Below are positions 39,569 through 48,506 of a stretch of 64,000 bases of DNA, piece after piece. Location: the NCBI GenBank assembly GCA_015056485.1, contig SVGD01000006.1:1-64000 (forward strand). Reading direction: 5' to 3'. How positions within the stretch are numbered: the first letter of the stretch is position 1; each line of letters begins with the position of its first letter. The position numbers and the translations under genes were made by a program. Below the pieces are notes generated by a model, which did not search any database, was not told the origin of the DNA, and saw only the letters and a list, made by a program, of their open reading frames with translations. The stretch comes from Clostridiales bacterium. GTDB lineage: Bacteria > Bacillota > Clostridia > TANB77 > CAG-508.

Positions 39569-39674
39569 AGTTGCACCTCGTAATTAAAATTTTTCATAAT
39601 TATACATAATAAAACATAATTTGTCTAGTAGTAAATAATAAAAAACAAAGATTTACAAAATTTGTAAAAACATA

Positions 39675-39703
39675 TTGACTTGTCAAAAAGAGCATGTTAA
39701 TAT
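39675..39703 (+). promoter_or_regulatory. Promoter with palindromic operator candidate
   Basis: TTGACT (39675-39680), 17-nt spacer, TAATAT (39698-39703). The -35 lies inside the small palindrome TTGACTTGTCAA, a possible repressor site between the two divergent XRE genes. Confidence 0.5.
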
Positions 39704-39735
39704 TATTGTTAATAAGACAAAACGAGGTGAATAAA

Positions 39736-39927
39736 ATGAAATATAATCATCTTAAAGAAATTAGAAAAAACAAAGGAATTACTCTTTCTAAGTTAGCTGA
39801 TTTGACAGGAATTTCAGCAGGTTATTTATGCCATTTAGAAAAAGGTAGTAGAACAAATCCTTCAATGGATGTAATGAGTAAAATAGCAGAAGCATTGAAT
39901 AAATCAGTAACAGAAATATTTTTTTAA
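39736..39927 (+). CDS. Small XRE-family transcriptional regulator
   Basis: A 63-aa protein that is a single helix-turn-helix: MKYNHLKEIRKNKGITLSKL, then ADLTGISAGYLCHLEKG and PSMDVMSKIAEALNKS. Start chosen at 39736 after GAGGTGAATAAA; earlier in-frame codons lack a ribosome-binding site. Divergent from the XRE-S24 gene. Confidence 0.85.
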   Translation: MKYNHLKEIRKNKGITLSKLADLTGISAGYLCHLEKGSRTNPSMDVMSKIAEALNKSVTEIFF

Positions 39928-40071
39928 TTGTAGAATGTAAATAGTAATGAAAATTTAAATATTATCTTTTACAGTTTATTTATGATATATAATTCTTCTT
40001 AAACTTATTGTAAAAAGAAATTTTTTATGGTACGATAAAACAGTAAACGACTTTTATTAAAGGAGTAAAAA

Positions 40072-41994
40072 ATGGAAAATTACGAAGAAAAAGGAAAAAT
40101 TGAAGAAAAAACAGAAGAAGTTAAAAAAAATGAAGAAGAAACAACTGATTTAAAAGAAAAAGTGCAAAAAGAAAGTACTGATGAAAAAGATGAAACATTA
40201 GTAGAGAAAAAAGATAAAGTAGATAATAAAGAAAAAAAAGTAAAAAGTGGTAAAACTATAAAATGGATAATTATAGCTATAATTTTAATTTTATTTTCTC
40301 TAATTGCTACTACAGGTTTTGCCATTTTAAATATGCAAAATACTAATATTATATCTGGAGTTACAGTTGAAGGGGTCTCTTTAAAAGGATTAAATAAGGA
40401 ACAAGCAATTCAAAAATTAGAAGAAGAATTTAATAACGAATATAAAAAGAAAGTACATTTAAAAACTGCAGATTTTGAGTATTATATTGAGGCAGAGCAA
40501 ATAGAATTTCAATATAATATAGAAGAAACTATTGATTATGCATATAATTACGGTAGAGTTGGAAATATATTTAAAAATAATTACGAAATATTTTTAGCAA
40601 ATTTATTTGGAAAAAACTTTGAATTAAACAGTACATATAATCAGGAATTATTAGATAATATTATTAATGATATATCAACAAAAATTCCAAATGCTGTAAT
40701 AGAAAGTGATTATTATATAGAAAATGAAACATTGATTATTACAAGTGGAACAGAAGGAAATTCAATAGATAAAGAATTAATTAAAGAGAAAATTGTCGAA
40801 AAATTAAGAAACAATGATGGGGAAGATATAATTTTTGATGTAAAAAAATGCAAACCTCAAGCTATTGATATTGAAAAAATTTATAATGAAGTTCATAGTG
40901 AACCAAAAGATGCTTATTATACAAAAGAACCTTTTGAAGTATTTCCGCATGTGGATGGAATTGATTTTGATATAGAAGAAGCAAAAGAAATTTTAAAAGA
41001 AGAAAAATCAGAATATAGAATACCATTAAAAGTAACACACCCTAATGTTTTAACAAAAGATATTGGAGATGAAGCTTTTCCAGATTTATTAGGAACTTTT
41101 TCTACAAGATATGATGCAAGTAATGTAAATAGAACTACGAACTTAAAATTAGCAGCAAATAAGGTTAATGGAACTGTTCTTGCGCCTGGTGAAACCTTCT
41201 CATATAATAGGGTTGTTGGAGAAAGAACTATTGCAGCAGGGTATAAAAATGCAGCAGGATACGAAGCAGGAGAAGTTGTTGATATGTTAGCTGGAGGAAT
41301 TTGCCAAATATCTTCAACACTTTATGATGCAGTAGTTTATGCTAATTTAGATATAGTATCTAGAAGTAATCATATGTTTTTAACATCATATACACCAGCA
41401 GGTAAAGATGCGACTGTTGTTTATGGAGCGATAGATTTCAAATTTAAAAATACAAGAAAAAATCCGGTTCTAATAAAAATGAGTGTTCAAAATGGAATTG
41501 CTAAAGCAGATATTTATGGTATTAAAGAGGATGTTGAATACGAAATTGCAATTGATACTACAATTTTAAATTACATCCCATATTCTACAGTATATAAAGA
41601 TGACCCTTCATTAGAACCAGGGGCTGAAAAGGTTAAGCAAAGTGGAATGAATGGATGTAAAAGTATAACATATAAAATAAAAAAATTAAATGGAGTGGAA
41701 GTTTCAAGAGAGGTTTTGTCTTCTGATACATATAAGCCAATGAATAAAATAATAAGTAGAGGTCCTGCTGTTGAGATTCCTCCAGTAGAAGAAACACCAG
41801 TGGAACCAACACCAATACAACCAACTCCAAGTGAACCTATAGTTCCTGCAACACCGATGCCTGAAATACCTAAAGAGCCAGAACAAGAAGAACCAATACA
41901 ACCAGTAGAACCAAGTAATCCAGATGATGATGAAGAAGGAAATGGGAACGGACAAGAAGGGACAGAAGAAAATCCAGTAATTAATGGAATATAA
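40072..41994 (+). CDS. VanW-family membrane-anchored cell-wall protein
   Basis: A 640-aa protein. Residues 1-60 are acidic/lysine-rich and cytoplasmic, followed by one membrane segment (WIIIAIILILFSLIATTGFAIL). Then peptidoglycan-binding-like domains (VEGVSLKGLNKEQAIQKLEEEF) and a VanW domain at about 345-480 (FSTRYDASNVNR; VLAPGETFSYN; AGGICQISSTLYDAVVYANL). A Pro/Glu-rich tail ends the chain (PPVEETPVEPTPIQPTPSEP). Probably a cell-envelope protein related to YoaR; the enzymatic role of VanW is unknown. SD AAAGGAG. Confidence 0.9.
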   Translation: MENYEEKGKIEEKTEEVKKNEEETTDLKEKVQKESTDEKDETLVEKKDKVDNKEKKVKSGKTIKWIIIAIILILFSLIATTGFAILNMQNTNIISGVTVEGVSLKGLNKEQAIQKLEEEFNNEYKKKVHLKTADFEYYIEAEQIEFQYNIEETIDYAYNYGRVGNIFKNNYEIFLANLFGKNFELNSTYNQELLDNIINDISTKIPNAVIESDYYIENETLIITSGTEGNSIDKELIKEKIVEKLRNNDGEDIIFDVKKCKPQAIDIEKIYNEVHSEPKDAYYTKEPFEVFPHVDGIDFDIEEAKEILKEEKSEYRIPLKVTHPNVLTKDIGDEAFPDLLGTFSTRYDASNVNRTTNLKLAANKVNGTVLAPGETFSYNRVVGERTIAAGYKNAAGYEAGEVVDMLAGGICQISSTLYDAVVYANLDIVSRSNHMFLTSYTPAGKDATVVYGAIDFKFKNTRKNPVLIKMSVQNGIAKADIYGIKEDVEYEIAIDTTILNYIPYSTVYKDDPSLEPGAEKVKQSGMNGCKSITYKIKKLNGVEVSREVLSSDTYKPMNKIISRGPAVEIPPVEETPVEPTPIQPTPSEPIVPATPMPEIPKEPEQEEPIQPVEPSNPDDDEEGNGNGQEGTEENPVINGI

Positions 41995-42000
41995 CAAATA

Positions 42001-42033
42001 AAGAACTGTTTTAAGGCAGTTCTTGTTTTTTTT
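42001..42033 (+). terminator. Terminator after the VanW gene
   Basis: AAGAACTG/CAGTTCTT stem followed by GTTTTTTTT. Confidence 0.88.
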
Positions 42034-42036
42034 ATT

Positions 42037-42128
42037 GGAAGTGAGAAGTGGGATGTGTGAGATGTGATTTTTGAGATGAATTTTATTATTTGTTTTAAGT
42101 TCTCACTTCACATTTCACACTTCCCACA
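42037..42128. repeat. GAAGTGAGAAGTGGG inverted repeat, second copy
   Basis: GAAGTGAGAAGTGGGATGTG faces TTCTCACTTCACATTTCACA and CTTCCCACATC. Related to the repeat at 35985. Confidence 0.65.
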
Positions 42129-42188
42129 TCATATCATATAGAAAAAATATTATTAAAAATTTTATAGTTTATTTAAAAATTATTTATA

Positions 42189-42217
42189 TTGACAAAGAAT
42201 AATTTTGGTATTATAAT
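42189..42217 (+). promoter_or_regulatory. Promoter of tRNA-Lys(CUU)
   Basis: Consensus TTGACA (42189-42194), 17-nt spacer, TATAAT (42212-42217), 37 nt upstream of the tRNA. Confidence 0.88.
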
Positions 42218-42253
42218 AAAAAACGTTGAAAGCAAAGGAATTAAAGAATAAAT

Positions 42254-42329
42254 GGGTGATTAGCTCAGTTGGTAGAGCAGCTGACTCTTAATCAGAAGGT
42301 CCGGGGTTCGACCCCCCGATTGCCCACCA
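42254..42329 (+). tRNA. tRNA-Lys(CUU)
   Basis: 76 nt with encoded CCA. Acceptor GGGTGAT/ATTGCCC, anticodon loop CTCTTAA between CTGA and TCAG (anticodon CTT), T-arm GGGGTTCGACCCC. Confidence 0.96.
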
Positions 42330-42339
42330 AAAGTGCGAC

Positions 42340-42456
42340 TGACGTCGCAGTGAATAATTAATAGAGAATAGTTAATAGTGAATAGTTACATTAAAATAGT
42401 GATAAGAGCACTTTTGTACTATTCACTATTAATTTTTCATTATTCACTATTCACTA
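42340..42456. repeat. TAGTGAATA inverted repeat
   Basis: AGTGAATAATTAATAGAGAA and TAGTGAATAGTTAC face GTACTATTCACTATTAATTT and TTCACTATTCACT. Same family as the elements at 528 and 25926. Confidence 0.7.
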
Positions 42457-42457
42457 A

Positions 42458-42486
42458 AAAATCCCCATAAGGGGATTTTATTTTTT
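42458..42486. terminator. Bidirectional terminator
   Basis: AAAATCCCC/GGGGATTTT with T runs on both sides; serves the tRNA on the plus strand and the small membrane-protein gene on the minus strand. Confidence 0.85.
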
Positions 42487-42489
42487 ACT

Positions 42490-42654
42490 TTATTCTGCTT
42501 TTTCTTCTATTATTTCTTTTTTAGATTCCACAGATGCATTACTTTTTTTATTATTATTTTTGATTATCAAAGCAATAATTATAACTGGAACTGCTAGACA
42601 TACACAACCTATAAGCAATGCAGCTAATATGATTAATATTATCATTAAATTCAT
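42490..42654 (-). CDS. Small single-span membrane protein
   Basis: A 54-aa protein: a hydrophobic segment at 3-31 (MIILIILAALLIGCVCLAVP, then VIIIALII) and a Lys/Asn/Glu-rich tail. AAAGGTGA precedes the ATG by 9 nt. It is the last gene after the metallo-hydrolase, 23 nt downstream. No family recognised. Confidence 0.65.
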   Translation of the reverse strand: MNLMIILIILAALLIGCVCLAVPVIIIALIIKNNNKKSNASVESKKEIIEEKAE

Positions 42655-42677
42655 AAATTTTTCACCTTTCTTTATAA

Positions 42678-43307
42678 TTAATTATTTATTAAAACATTTA
42701 CATTTTTTTCTGTTAATTCTATAAAATTTTCTAAATCTTCATTAGTCCCAACAAGTTCTCCATAATGAGTAGGTACAATTGCTTTTGCATTTATTTTATT
42801 TGCTAATTTAGCCGCTTCTTCATAATTCATTGTGAATGTACCGCCTATAGGTAAAAATGCCACATCGCAATTTAAGCTTTGAAGCTCTTCAACATTATCT
42901 GTATCTCCTGCTATATAGTATTTAAAATTATCAAGTTCAATTAAATAGCCTACCCAACCATTTTCTTTAGGATGAAACTTTTCATTTATATTATAAGCTG
43001 GTAGAGTATTAAATTTAAGAGTTTCTATTTGATATTCATTTGAAGGTTCTACAATTATAATTTGTTCTTCAGGAACTCCCATTACCAAAATACTTGATTT
43101 TATTTCTGCAACAGTTATAAATATAGTATCTATTTTTGCAACTTTTAAAATATCTTTAGGACTAAAATGGTCATAATGAGAATGAGTTATAAATATAAAA
43201 TCAGCATCATGAGGTACTTCGTTTATTCTAAAAGGGTCAATATAAATAGTTTTTTCTTTTTGTATTTTTATTGAACTATGACAATTAATTTTTATATTAT
43301 TTAACAT
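42678..43307 (-). CDS. Metallo-beta-lactamase-fold hydrolase (UlaG-like)
   Basis: A 209-aa protein with the metal motif THSHYDHFSP (about 41-50), AGDTDN, and a late histidine in VPTHYGEL. Resembles UPF0173/UlaG-type MBL hydrolases; substrate unknown. SD AAAGGAG. It follows the Tim44-like gene by 23 nt. Confidence 0.85.
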   Translation of the reverse strand: MLNNIKINCHSSIKIQKEKTIYIDPFRINEVPHDADFIFITHSHYDHFSPKDILKVAKIDTIFITVAEIKSSILVMGVPEEQIIIVEPSNEYQIETLKFNTLPAYNINEKFHPKENGWVGYLIELDNFKYYIAGDTDNVEELQSLNCDVAFLPIGGTFTMNYEEAAKLANKINAKAIVPTHYGELVGTNEDLENFIELTEKNVNVLINN

Positions 43308-43330
43308 ATGAACAACTCCTTTATATAAAT

Positions 43331-43897
43331 TTATTTTTGTACGACTATATCAACAATTTTCCATTGGGCATTATATTTTGAAAACATCTTTTTATTATTA
43401 CAATAATTACAAGTTAATATTAAATCATTTAATGTCATATTTGCACCACAATTATCACATACAAATATATTATTTGAAGAAGTTTTAGGTAATTCTTTTT
43501 TTAATGTAACAATCCAAATATCATTCCAAAAAGAATCTCCATTATCTTCATTATAGTCATAATTATTAATAATTTTATCATAGAAAAAAATAGACAAATA
43601 TACTTTAATAAATTCTTCATTATCTTTTTCAATATAATCATGTATTTTAGCAAATTGTATTTGAAAGTTATCTATATTTCTAGAAATTCTATAAGTAGAT
43701 TTATTTGATAACATAGTACTAATAAATTGTTTAGAAGATATTTCATATAACGGTTCAATTTTGTTGTGATAAATATTGTTGTAAATTCTATTAATACTAA
43801 ATTTAACATATTCTAAAAAATCATCCATATCAAATTGGAAATTTTGCTGTTTTATTTTTTCTAAAATATCTAAATAGTCTTCGTTATAAGGTTTCAT
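43331..43897 (-). CDS. Tim44-like domain protein with zinc ribbon
   Basis: A 188-aa protein. Residues 18-140 look like a Tim44-like/NTF2-type fold (DDFLEYVKFSINRIYNNIYHNKIEPLYEIS; FWNDIWIVTLKKEL). The C-terminal CDNCGAN...CNYC is a zinc ribbon. No membrane segment. Function unknown. SD TAGGAGGA; first gene of a three-gene leftward set with the MBL hydrolase and the small membrane protein. Confidence 0.65.
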   Translation of the reverse strand: MKPYNEDYLDILEKIKQQNFQFDMDDFLEYVKFSINRIYNNIYHNKIEPLYEISSKQFISTMLSNKSTYRISRNIDNFQIQFAKIHDYIEKDNEEFIKVYLSIFFYDKIINNYDYNEDNGDSFWNDIWIVTLKKELPKTSSNNIFVCDNCGANMTLNDLILTCNYCNNKKMFSKYNAQWKIVDIVVQK

Positions 43898-44064
43898 ATA
43901 TATCCTCCTAAATAATATGATAAATTTTATAATATAAAATTTATTTTTTCAAGATAATATAAAATTTATTTATTATGTGAGGTGGGAGACCTTTTTAATA
44001 TTTGACAACAAGGCAGTTTTGTAATAAAATAATAGGGTTGAAAAGAAAAAAAGGGGTGATGCTT

Positions 44065-45006
44065 GTGCTAAGTATTTATAACACAAATTTAGAAACAAAT
44101 AAATTTGAAGAAATTAAAGAATTCAAAAAAGGAGCATGGATTAATTTAGTAAATCCGTCGGAAGAAGAAATTAAAAAAGTATGTACAAGCCTGAATATAG
44201 AAGAAGATTTTATTAGATACCCTTTGGATTATGAAGAGCAAGCCAGAATTGATATAGAAGATGACATGACACTATTCGTTATAGACGTTCCTGTTATAGA
44301 AAAAAGCAAAGATGAAAAAGTATATACAACAATGCCTATGGGTATGATTACTGTAAGAGATGATTACTTTATTACAGTATCATTAAAGAAAAATAGAATT
44401 ATTGACAGTTTTGAAAAGCAAGCAGTAAAAGGATTTTTTACATATAAGAAAACGAGATTTATCTTACAAGTTCTATTCCTAAATGCTTCATATTTCTTAA
44501 CTGATTTAAAGAGAATCAATAAAGAAGCGGAAAATACAGTAGCTAGTCTACAAAAAACAATGAGAAATAAAGAATTAATGAATTTATCTAGTATAGAAAA
44601 CAGTTTGGTATATATTACAACATCACTTAAAGCAAATGAAATTGTCATGGAGAAAACTTTAAGAGGAAAAATTATAAAATTATATGAAGAGGACGAAGAT
44701 ATACTAGAGGATGCTATTATTGAAAATAAACAGGCTATAGAAATGAGTAAAACTTATAGTGATATTTTGAGTAGAACAATGGATACATATGCATCTATAA
44801 TTTCTAACAACTTGAATGTTGTAATGAAATTTTTAACATCAGTAACAATTGTTTTATCAATACCAACATTAATAGCTAGTATATGGGGAATGAATGTTCA
44901 ACTTCCATTCCAAAATAATCCATATGGATTCTTAATTTTAGTTGGAATTACAACAGGTATTTCATTAATAGCATATTTTATACTTAGAAAAAAAGATATG
45001 ATATAG
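44065..45006 (+). CDS. corA: CorA-like magnesium/divalent cation transporter
   Basis: About 313 aa: a large N-terminal cytoplasmic domain, then two C-terminal membrane segments (VVMKFLTSVTIVLSIPTLIA and YGFLILVGITTGISLIAYFI). The family signature GMN (ASIWGMNVQLPF) lies between them. Start is uncertain: ATG 44059 overlaps the SD AGGGGTG, while GTG 44065 has proper spacing. It is 9 nt from the ABC-F gene, so co-transcribed. Confidence 0.9.
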   Translation: MLSIYNTNLETNKFEEIKEFKKGAWINLVNPSEEEIKKVCTSLNIEEDFIRYPLDYEEQARIDIEDDMTLFVIDVPVIEKSKDEKVYTTMPMGMITVRDDYFITVSLKKNRIIDSFEKQAVKGFFTYKKTRFILQVLFLNASYFLTDLKRINKEAENTVASLQKTMRNKELMNLSSIENSLVYITTSLKANEIVMEKTLRGKIIKLYEEDEDILEDAIIENKQAIEMSKTYSDILSRTMDTYASIISNNLNVVMKFLTSVTIVLSIPTLIASIWGMNVQLPFQNNPYGFLILVGITTGISLIAYFILRKKDMI

Positions 45007-45015
45007 GAGGAAAAA

Positions 45016-46596
45016 ATGATTAATGCAATAGGAGTAACAGTTAGATTTGGGAAAAGAGCTTTATTTGAAGATGTAAATATAAAATTTACAAAAGGTAACT
45101 GTTATGGATTAATAGGAGCAAATGGTGCAGGTAAATCTACATTTTTAAAAGTTTTATCTGGAGAAATAGAACCAAGTAAAGGTGAAGTAGCGATTGAGAA
45201 AGGCAAAAGATTATCAACATTAAAACAAAATCACTTTGCTTATGAAGAGCATACTGTAATGGACACAGTAATAATGGGAAATGAAGTTTTGTATAAAATA
45301 ATGAAAGAAAAAGAAGAGATTTATGCAAAACCAGATTTTTCAGAAGAAGATGGTTTAAAAGCTGCAAAATTAGAAGAAGAATTTGCAGAATTAGATGGTT
45401 GGAATGCTGAATCAGATGCTGCAACTCTTTTGAATAATTTAGGAATTCCTGGTGCTGACCATTATAAATTAATGAAAGAATTAGAAGCAAAAGAAAAAGT
45501 TAAGGTTTTACTTGCACAAAGTTTATTTGGAAATCCAGATGTATTATTACTTGATGAGCCTACTAACGATTTAGATATAAAAAGTATTGAATGGCTACAA
45601 GATTTTTTAATTGATTTTGAAAATACAGTTATTGTAGTATCACATGATAGATATTTTCTTAATAAAGTTTGTACTCATATTGCAGATGTTGATTTTGGAA
45701 AAATAAAAATATATCCAGGAAATTATGATTTTTGGTATGAATCAAGTCAGTTAGCATTAAAACAAGCAAGAGAAGCTAATAAAAAGAAAGAAGAAAAAAT
45801 TAAAGAATTACAAGAATTTATTGCAAGATTTAGTGCTAATGCTTCAAAATCTAAACAAGCTACATCAAGAAAAAAATCTTTGGAAAAAATTGAATTAGAA
45901 GAAATAAAAGCATCAAACAGAAAATATCCATATATAGATTTTAAACCAGATAGAGAACCTGGAAAAGAAATACTAACAGTAAATAATCTTTCAAAAACAA
46001 TAAATGGAGAAAAAGTATTAAATAATGTGTCTTTCAGTTTTAAAGCTGATAATAAAATTGCAGTTATATCAGATAACGAATTAGCAATAACAACATTATT
46101 CCAAATTATTTCTGGAGAAATGGAACCAGATGAAGGAGAAGTATTGTGGGGAAAAACTATAACAAATGATTATTTCCCAAAAGATAATAATTATTTATTC
46201 GAAACTGAAGAAATACTTGTTGACTGGCTTAGAAAATATTCAAAAGACCCAGATGAAACATATGTTAGAGGATTTTTAGGAAGAATGTTATTTTCAGGAG
46301 ATGAAGCATTAAAGAAAACTAAAGTATTATCAGGAGGAGAAAAAGTTAGATGTGTTCTTTCTAAACTAATGTTATCAGGGGCTAATTTCTTAATTTTTGA
46401 TGAGCCTACAAACCATTTAGATATGGAAAGTATAACAGCATTAAATGAAGGTATGAAAAAATTTAAAGGAAATATGCTATTTACATCACATGACCATCAG
46501 TTAGTTCAAACAGTTGCTGATAGAATTATAGATATAAGAAAAGATAAAGTAATCGACAGACAATGTACTTATAATGAATATTTAAATATGGAATAA
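45016..46596 (+). CDS. ABC-F family ATP-binding protein
   Basis: A 526-aa soluble tandem-ABC protein that probably acts on ribosomes. NBD1: Walker A GANGAGKSTF (33-42) and Walker B LLLDEPTNDLD, but a degenerate signature (LEAKE). NBD2: signature LSGGE and Walker B LIFDEPTNHLD, but a degenerate Walker A (SDNELAITT). Thus only one composite ATP site is intact; this asymmetry is known for YbiT-like members. The linker is rich in Lys/Glu. SD TAGGAGG. Confidence 0.9.
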   Translation: MINAIGVTVRFGKRALFEDVNIKFTKGNCYGLIGANGAGKSTFLKVLSGEIEPSKGEVAIEKGKRLSTLKQNHFAYEEHTVMDTVIMGNEVLYKIMKEKEEIYAKPDFSEEDGLKAAKLEEEFAELDGWNAESDAATLLNNLGIPGADHYKLMKELEAKEKVKVLLAQSLFGNPDVLLLDEPTNDLDIKSIEWLQDFLIDFENTVIVVSHDRYFLNKVCTHIADVDFGKIKIYPGNYDFWYESSQLALKQAREANKKKEEKIKELQEFIARFSANASKSKQATSRKKSLEKIELEEIKASNRKYPYIDFKPDREPGKEILTVNNLSKTINGEKVLNNVSFSFKADNKIAVISDNELAITTLFQIISGEMEPDEGEVLWGKTITNDYFPKDNNYLFETEEILVDWLRKYSKDPDETYVRGFLGRMLFSGDEALKKTKVLSGGEKVRCVLSKLMLSGANFLIFDEPTNHLDMESITALNEGMKKFKGNMLFTSHDHQLVQTVADRIIDIRKDKVIDRQCTYNEYLNME

Positions 46597-46630
46597 AAAA
46601 CAAGGTGACCTTTCGGTCACCTTGTTTTTT
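46597..46630. terminator. Bidirectional terminator
   Basis: CAAGGTGACC/GGTCACCTTG with A and T runs on both sides, between convergent genes. Confidence 0.9.
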
Positions 46631-46638
46631 GATAAGAT

Positions 46639-46830
46639 TTATCTCTTGATTCCTCTGGGAGAAGCGTTTATTTCCTCCTGTGTTTTAGGAGTAATAAATT
46701 TTGAGTTTTCTCCTGCGGGGTACATATCCGGGGTTCGCGGAAGCTGATAATAAGGAGCTTTCTTAGTTGCTTTAGCAGCTCCTATAAAACCACCGGAGTG
46801 AGCCTTTTTCTTATCTTTGCGTACAAGCAT
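46639..46830 (-). CDS. Small basic protein of unknown function
   Basis: A 63-aa, Lys/Pro/Gly-rich protein starting MLVRKDKKKAHSGGFIG and ending INASPRGIKR. It uses CGC, CGA, CCG and GGT codons and is visibly GC-richer than its neighbours, suggesting transfer or strong expression selection. Start chosen at ATG 46830, 10 nt after AAAGG; the in-frame ATG at 46848 has no SD. It has a good promoter. No family recognised. Confidence 0.7.
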   Translation of the reverse strand: MLVRKDKKKAHSGGFIGAAKATKKAPYYQLPRTPDMYPAGENSKFITPKTQEEINASPRGIKR

Positions 46831-46881
46831 GAATTCACGACCTTTCATATAAAATAGGATATTGCCTATAAACGCATAGAC

Positions 46882-46910
46882 ATTTTATCAAAAAAATGCT
46901 GAAAAGTCAA
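46882..46910 (-). promoter_or_regulatory. Promoter of the small basic protein gene
   Basis: Minus strand TTGACT (46905-46910), 17-nt spacer, TAAAAT (46882-46887). Confidence 0.7.
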
Positions 46911-46964
46911 TGAATACGGGATATATGAACGATTTGTGTTATATGTACAAATTTATTTTTAACG

Positions 46965-47225
46965 TTGTAGGGAACACCATTGGTCGTCCGCTTTCAAAAA
47001 AATAAATAAACTAAGCTAAAATATTAATTTTTGAAAATGAATGCTCATTTGTCAAAAATTAATTATTTTAGCTTTAAAAAATTCACTGAAAATTTTTAAA
47101 TTTTCAGTGAATCGAAAAAATGTTAATATAATTTTAATTATGTATTCGATAATTAATTAGATTGTAGGGGCGACCATTGGTCGTCCGTGCTTCGAAGAAC
47201 GGGCGATTAAAATCGCCCCTACAGC
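46965..47225. repeat. Cluster of dispersed GC-rich repeats and hairpins
   Basis: GTAGGGAACACCATTGGTCG (about 46970-46990), a hairpin TTCACTGAAAATT/AATTTTCAGTGAA (about 47090-47114), and a complete element whose ends are complementary: GTAGGGGCGACCATTGGTCG through GGCGATTAAAATCGCCCCTA (47165-47221). No gene in this gap. Confidence 0.7.
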
Positions 47226-47284
47226 ATTTGCAATAAATTTTAAGATTTATAATATAATAACCAAAATCCAAACACATTAAATTC

Positions 47285-48337
47285 CTATTTATATTTCTCC
47301 TGAATTTCTAAAATTTCATTATAATTATTATCCAAAATATTTAAAAAGGCATTTGTTACATCTGGGTCGAATTGGGTTCCTGCATTATTCTTGAATTCAT
47401 TTTTTACAAAATCCACATTAAGAGCATCACGGTAATTTCTTCTTGAAGTCATTGCATCAAAAGCATCTGCAACTGAAGCAATTCTTGCTAAATAAGGGAT
47501 TTCTTCACCTTTAAGTTTTCCAGGATATCCATTGCCATCAAATTTTTCATGGTGATGTTTTACAATAGGAACAATATCATTAAAGATAGTAGCACCTGAT
47601 AATATATGAGCTCCTATGGCAGGGTGATTTTTTATTTCAGAATATTCGTCATCAGTTAATCTAGTATCTTTTAATAAAATGTGGTCAGGTACACCTATTT
47701 TTCCTATATCGTGGAATAGACCACCTAATTTTAAAGTTTTTAAATTTTCTTCAGGAATATTTAAAGCTTTACCAATTAAAACAGAATATTCGGAAACTCT
47801 ATCAGAATGTCCTCTTGTATAACTGTCTTTTGCTTCAACAGTATATCTTAAAGCTTCGATACTTCCTAAATAAGCATCTTCTAATTTTTTATATGTATCT
47901 GCAAGCTCAACGTTCATATCTTTGATAGTTTTCATTTGAGAAATTGCTTTTATTCCAGATTCTATTAATAAAAGAAGTTGGTCGAATTTATCACTTTTTT
48001 CACAATATCCTTGAATATCTAATCTTCTAATTGTTTCTAATGGTGGAGCTAAGTCTTTGTGACCTGTTAATAATAAAATATATAAATCTTTATTAAATTT
48101 ACGAATTTCTTCAACAACTTGGTCACCATGTAAAGGAGTCATAATAAAGTCTAAAAGCATTAAGTCAAAATGTTCATTTTTAACTCTTTCAATAGCTTCA
48201 ACAGGGTCTGTAACACCTACAAAATAATAACCAGATTTATTTAAAAATACCTTTAAAGAATCTATGATTCCGTATTCATCGTCTACACCTATTATTTTAT
48301 ATTGTTGATTATTATTTGATACTGCATGTTTACGCAT
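47285..48337 (-). CDS. Response regulator with HD-GYP domain
   Basis: A 350-aa protein. Receiver at about 10-125 (acidic VDDE, phosphoacceptor LLLDFIM, LLLTG, lysine YCEKS). HD-GYP phosphodiesterase at about 155-340 (RGHSDRVSEYS, GLFHDIGKIGVPD, HHHEKFDGNGYP, RIASVADAFDAMTS). Predicted to hydrolyse cyclic di-GMP or a related dinucleotide. Start at ATG 48337, 9 nt after AAGGA. No adjacent kinase. Confidence 0.9.
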   Translation of the reverse strand: MRKHAVSNNNQQYKIIGVDDEYGIIDSLKVFLNKSGYYFVGVTDPVEAIERVKNEHFDLMLLDFIMTPLHGDQVVEEIRKFNKDLYILLLTGHKDLAPPLETIRRLDIQGYCEKSDKFDQLLLLIESGIKAISQMKTIKDMNVELADTYKKLEDAYLGSIEALRYTVEAKDSYTRGHSDRVSEYSVLIGKALNIPEENLKTLKLGGLFHDIGKIGVPDHILLKDTRLTDDEYSEIKNHPAIGAHILSGATIFNDIVPIVKHHHEKFDGNGYPGKLKGEEIPYLARIASVADAFDAMTSRRNYRDALNVDFVKNEFKNNAGTQFDPDVTNAFLNILDNNYNEILEIQEKYK

Positions 48338-48421
48338 AATAATCAATCCTTTCTATAATTACTAATTCTAAAGGCATTATAATAATAAAACAAAAAAAAT
48401 GCAATAAAAAAACGAAAAAAG

Positions 48422-48451
48422 TTGCAGTGCGAGCGTTTTCTGTGTTATAAT
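48422..48451 (+). promoter_or_regulatory. Promoter of the DnaJ-like gene
   Basis: TTGCAG (48422-48427), 18-nt spacer, TATAAT (48446-48451) with an extended TGT before it. Confidence 0.65.
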
Positions 48452-48506
48452 GTTCACTGATAAGATACCAAAGATAGTTTATTTAATCTTATTGGAGGAT
48501 GTTGAA

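Noticed and set aside
41704-41997. 97-codon frame antisense to the VanW tail
   Set aside because: Trp/Phe-rich product is the complement of the Pro/Glu-rich tail.
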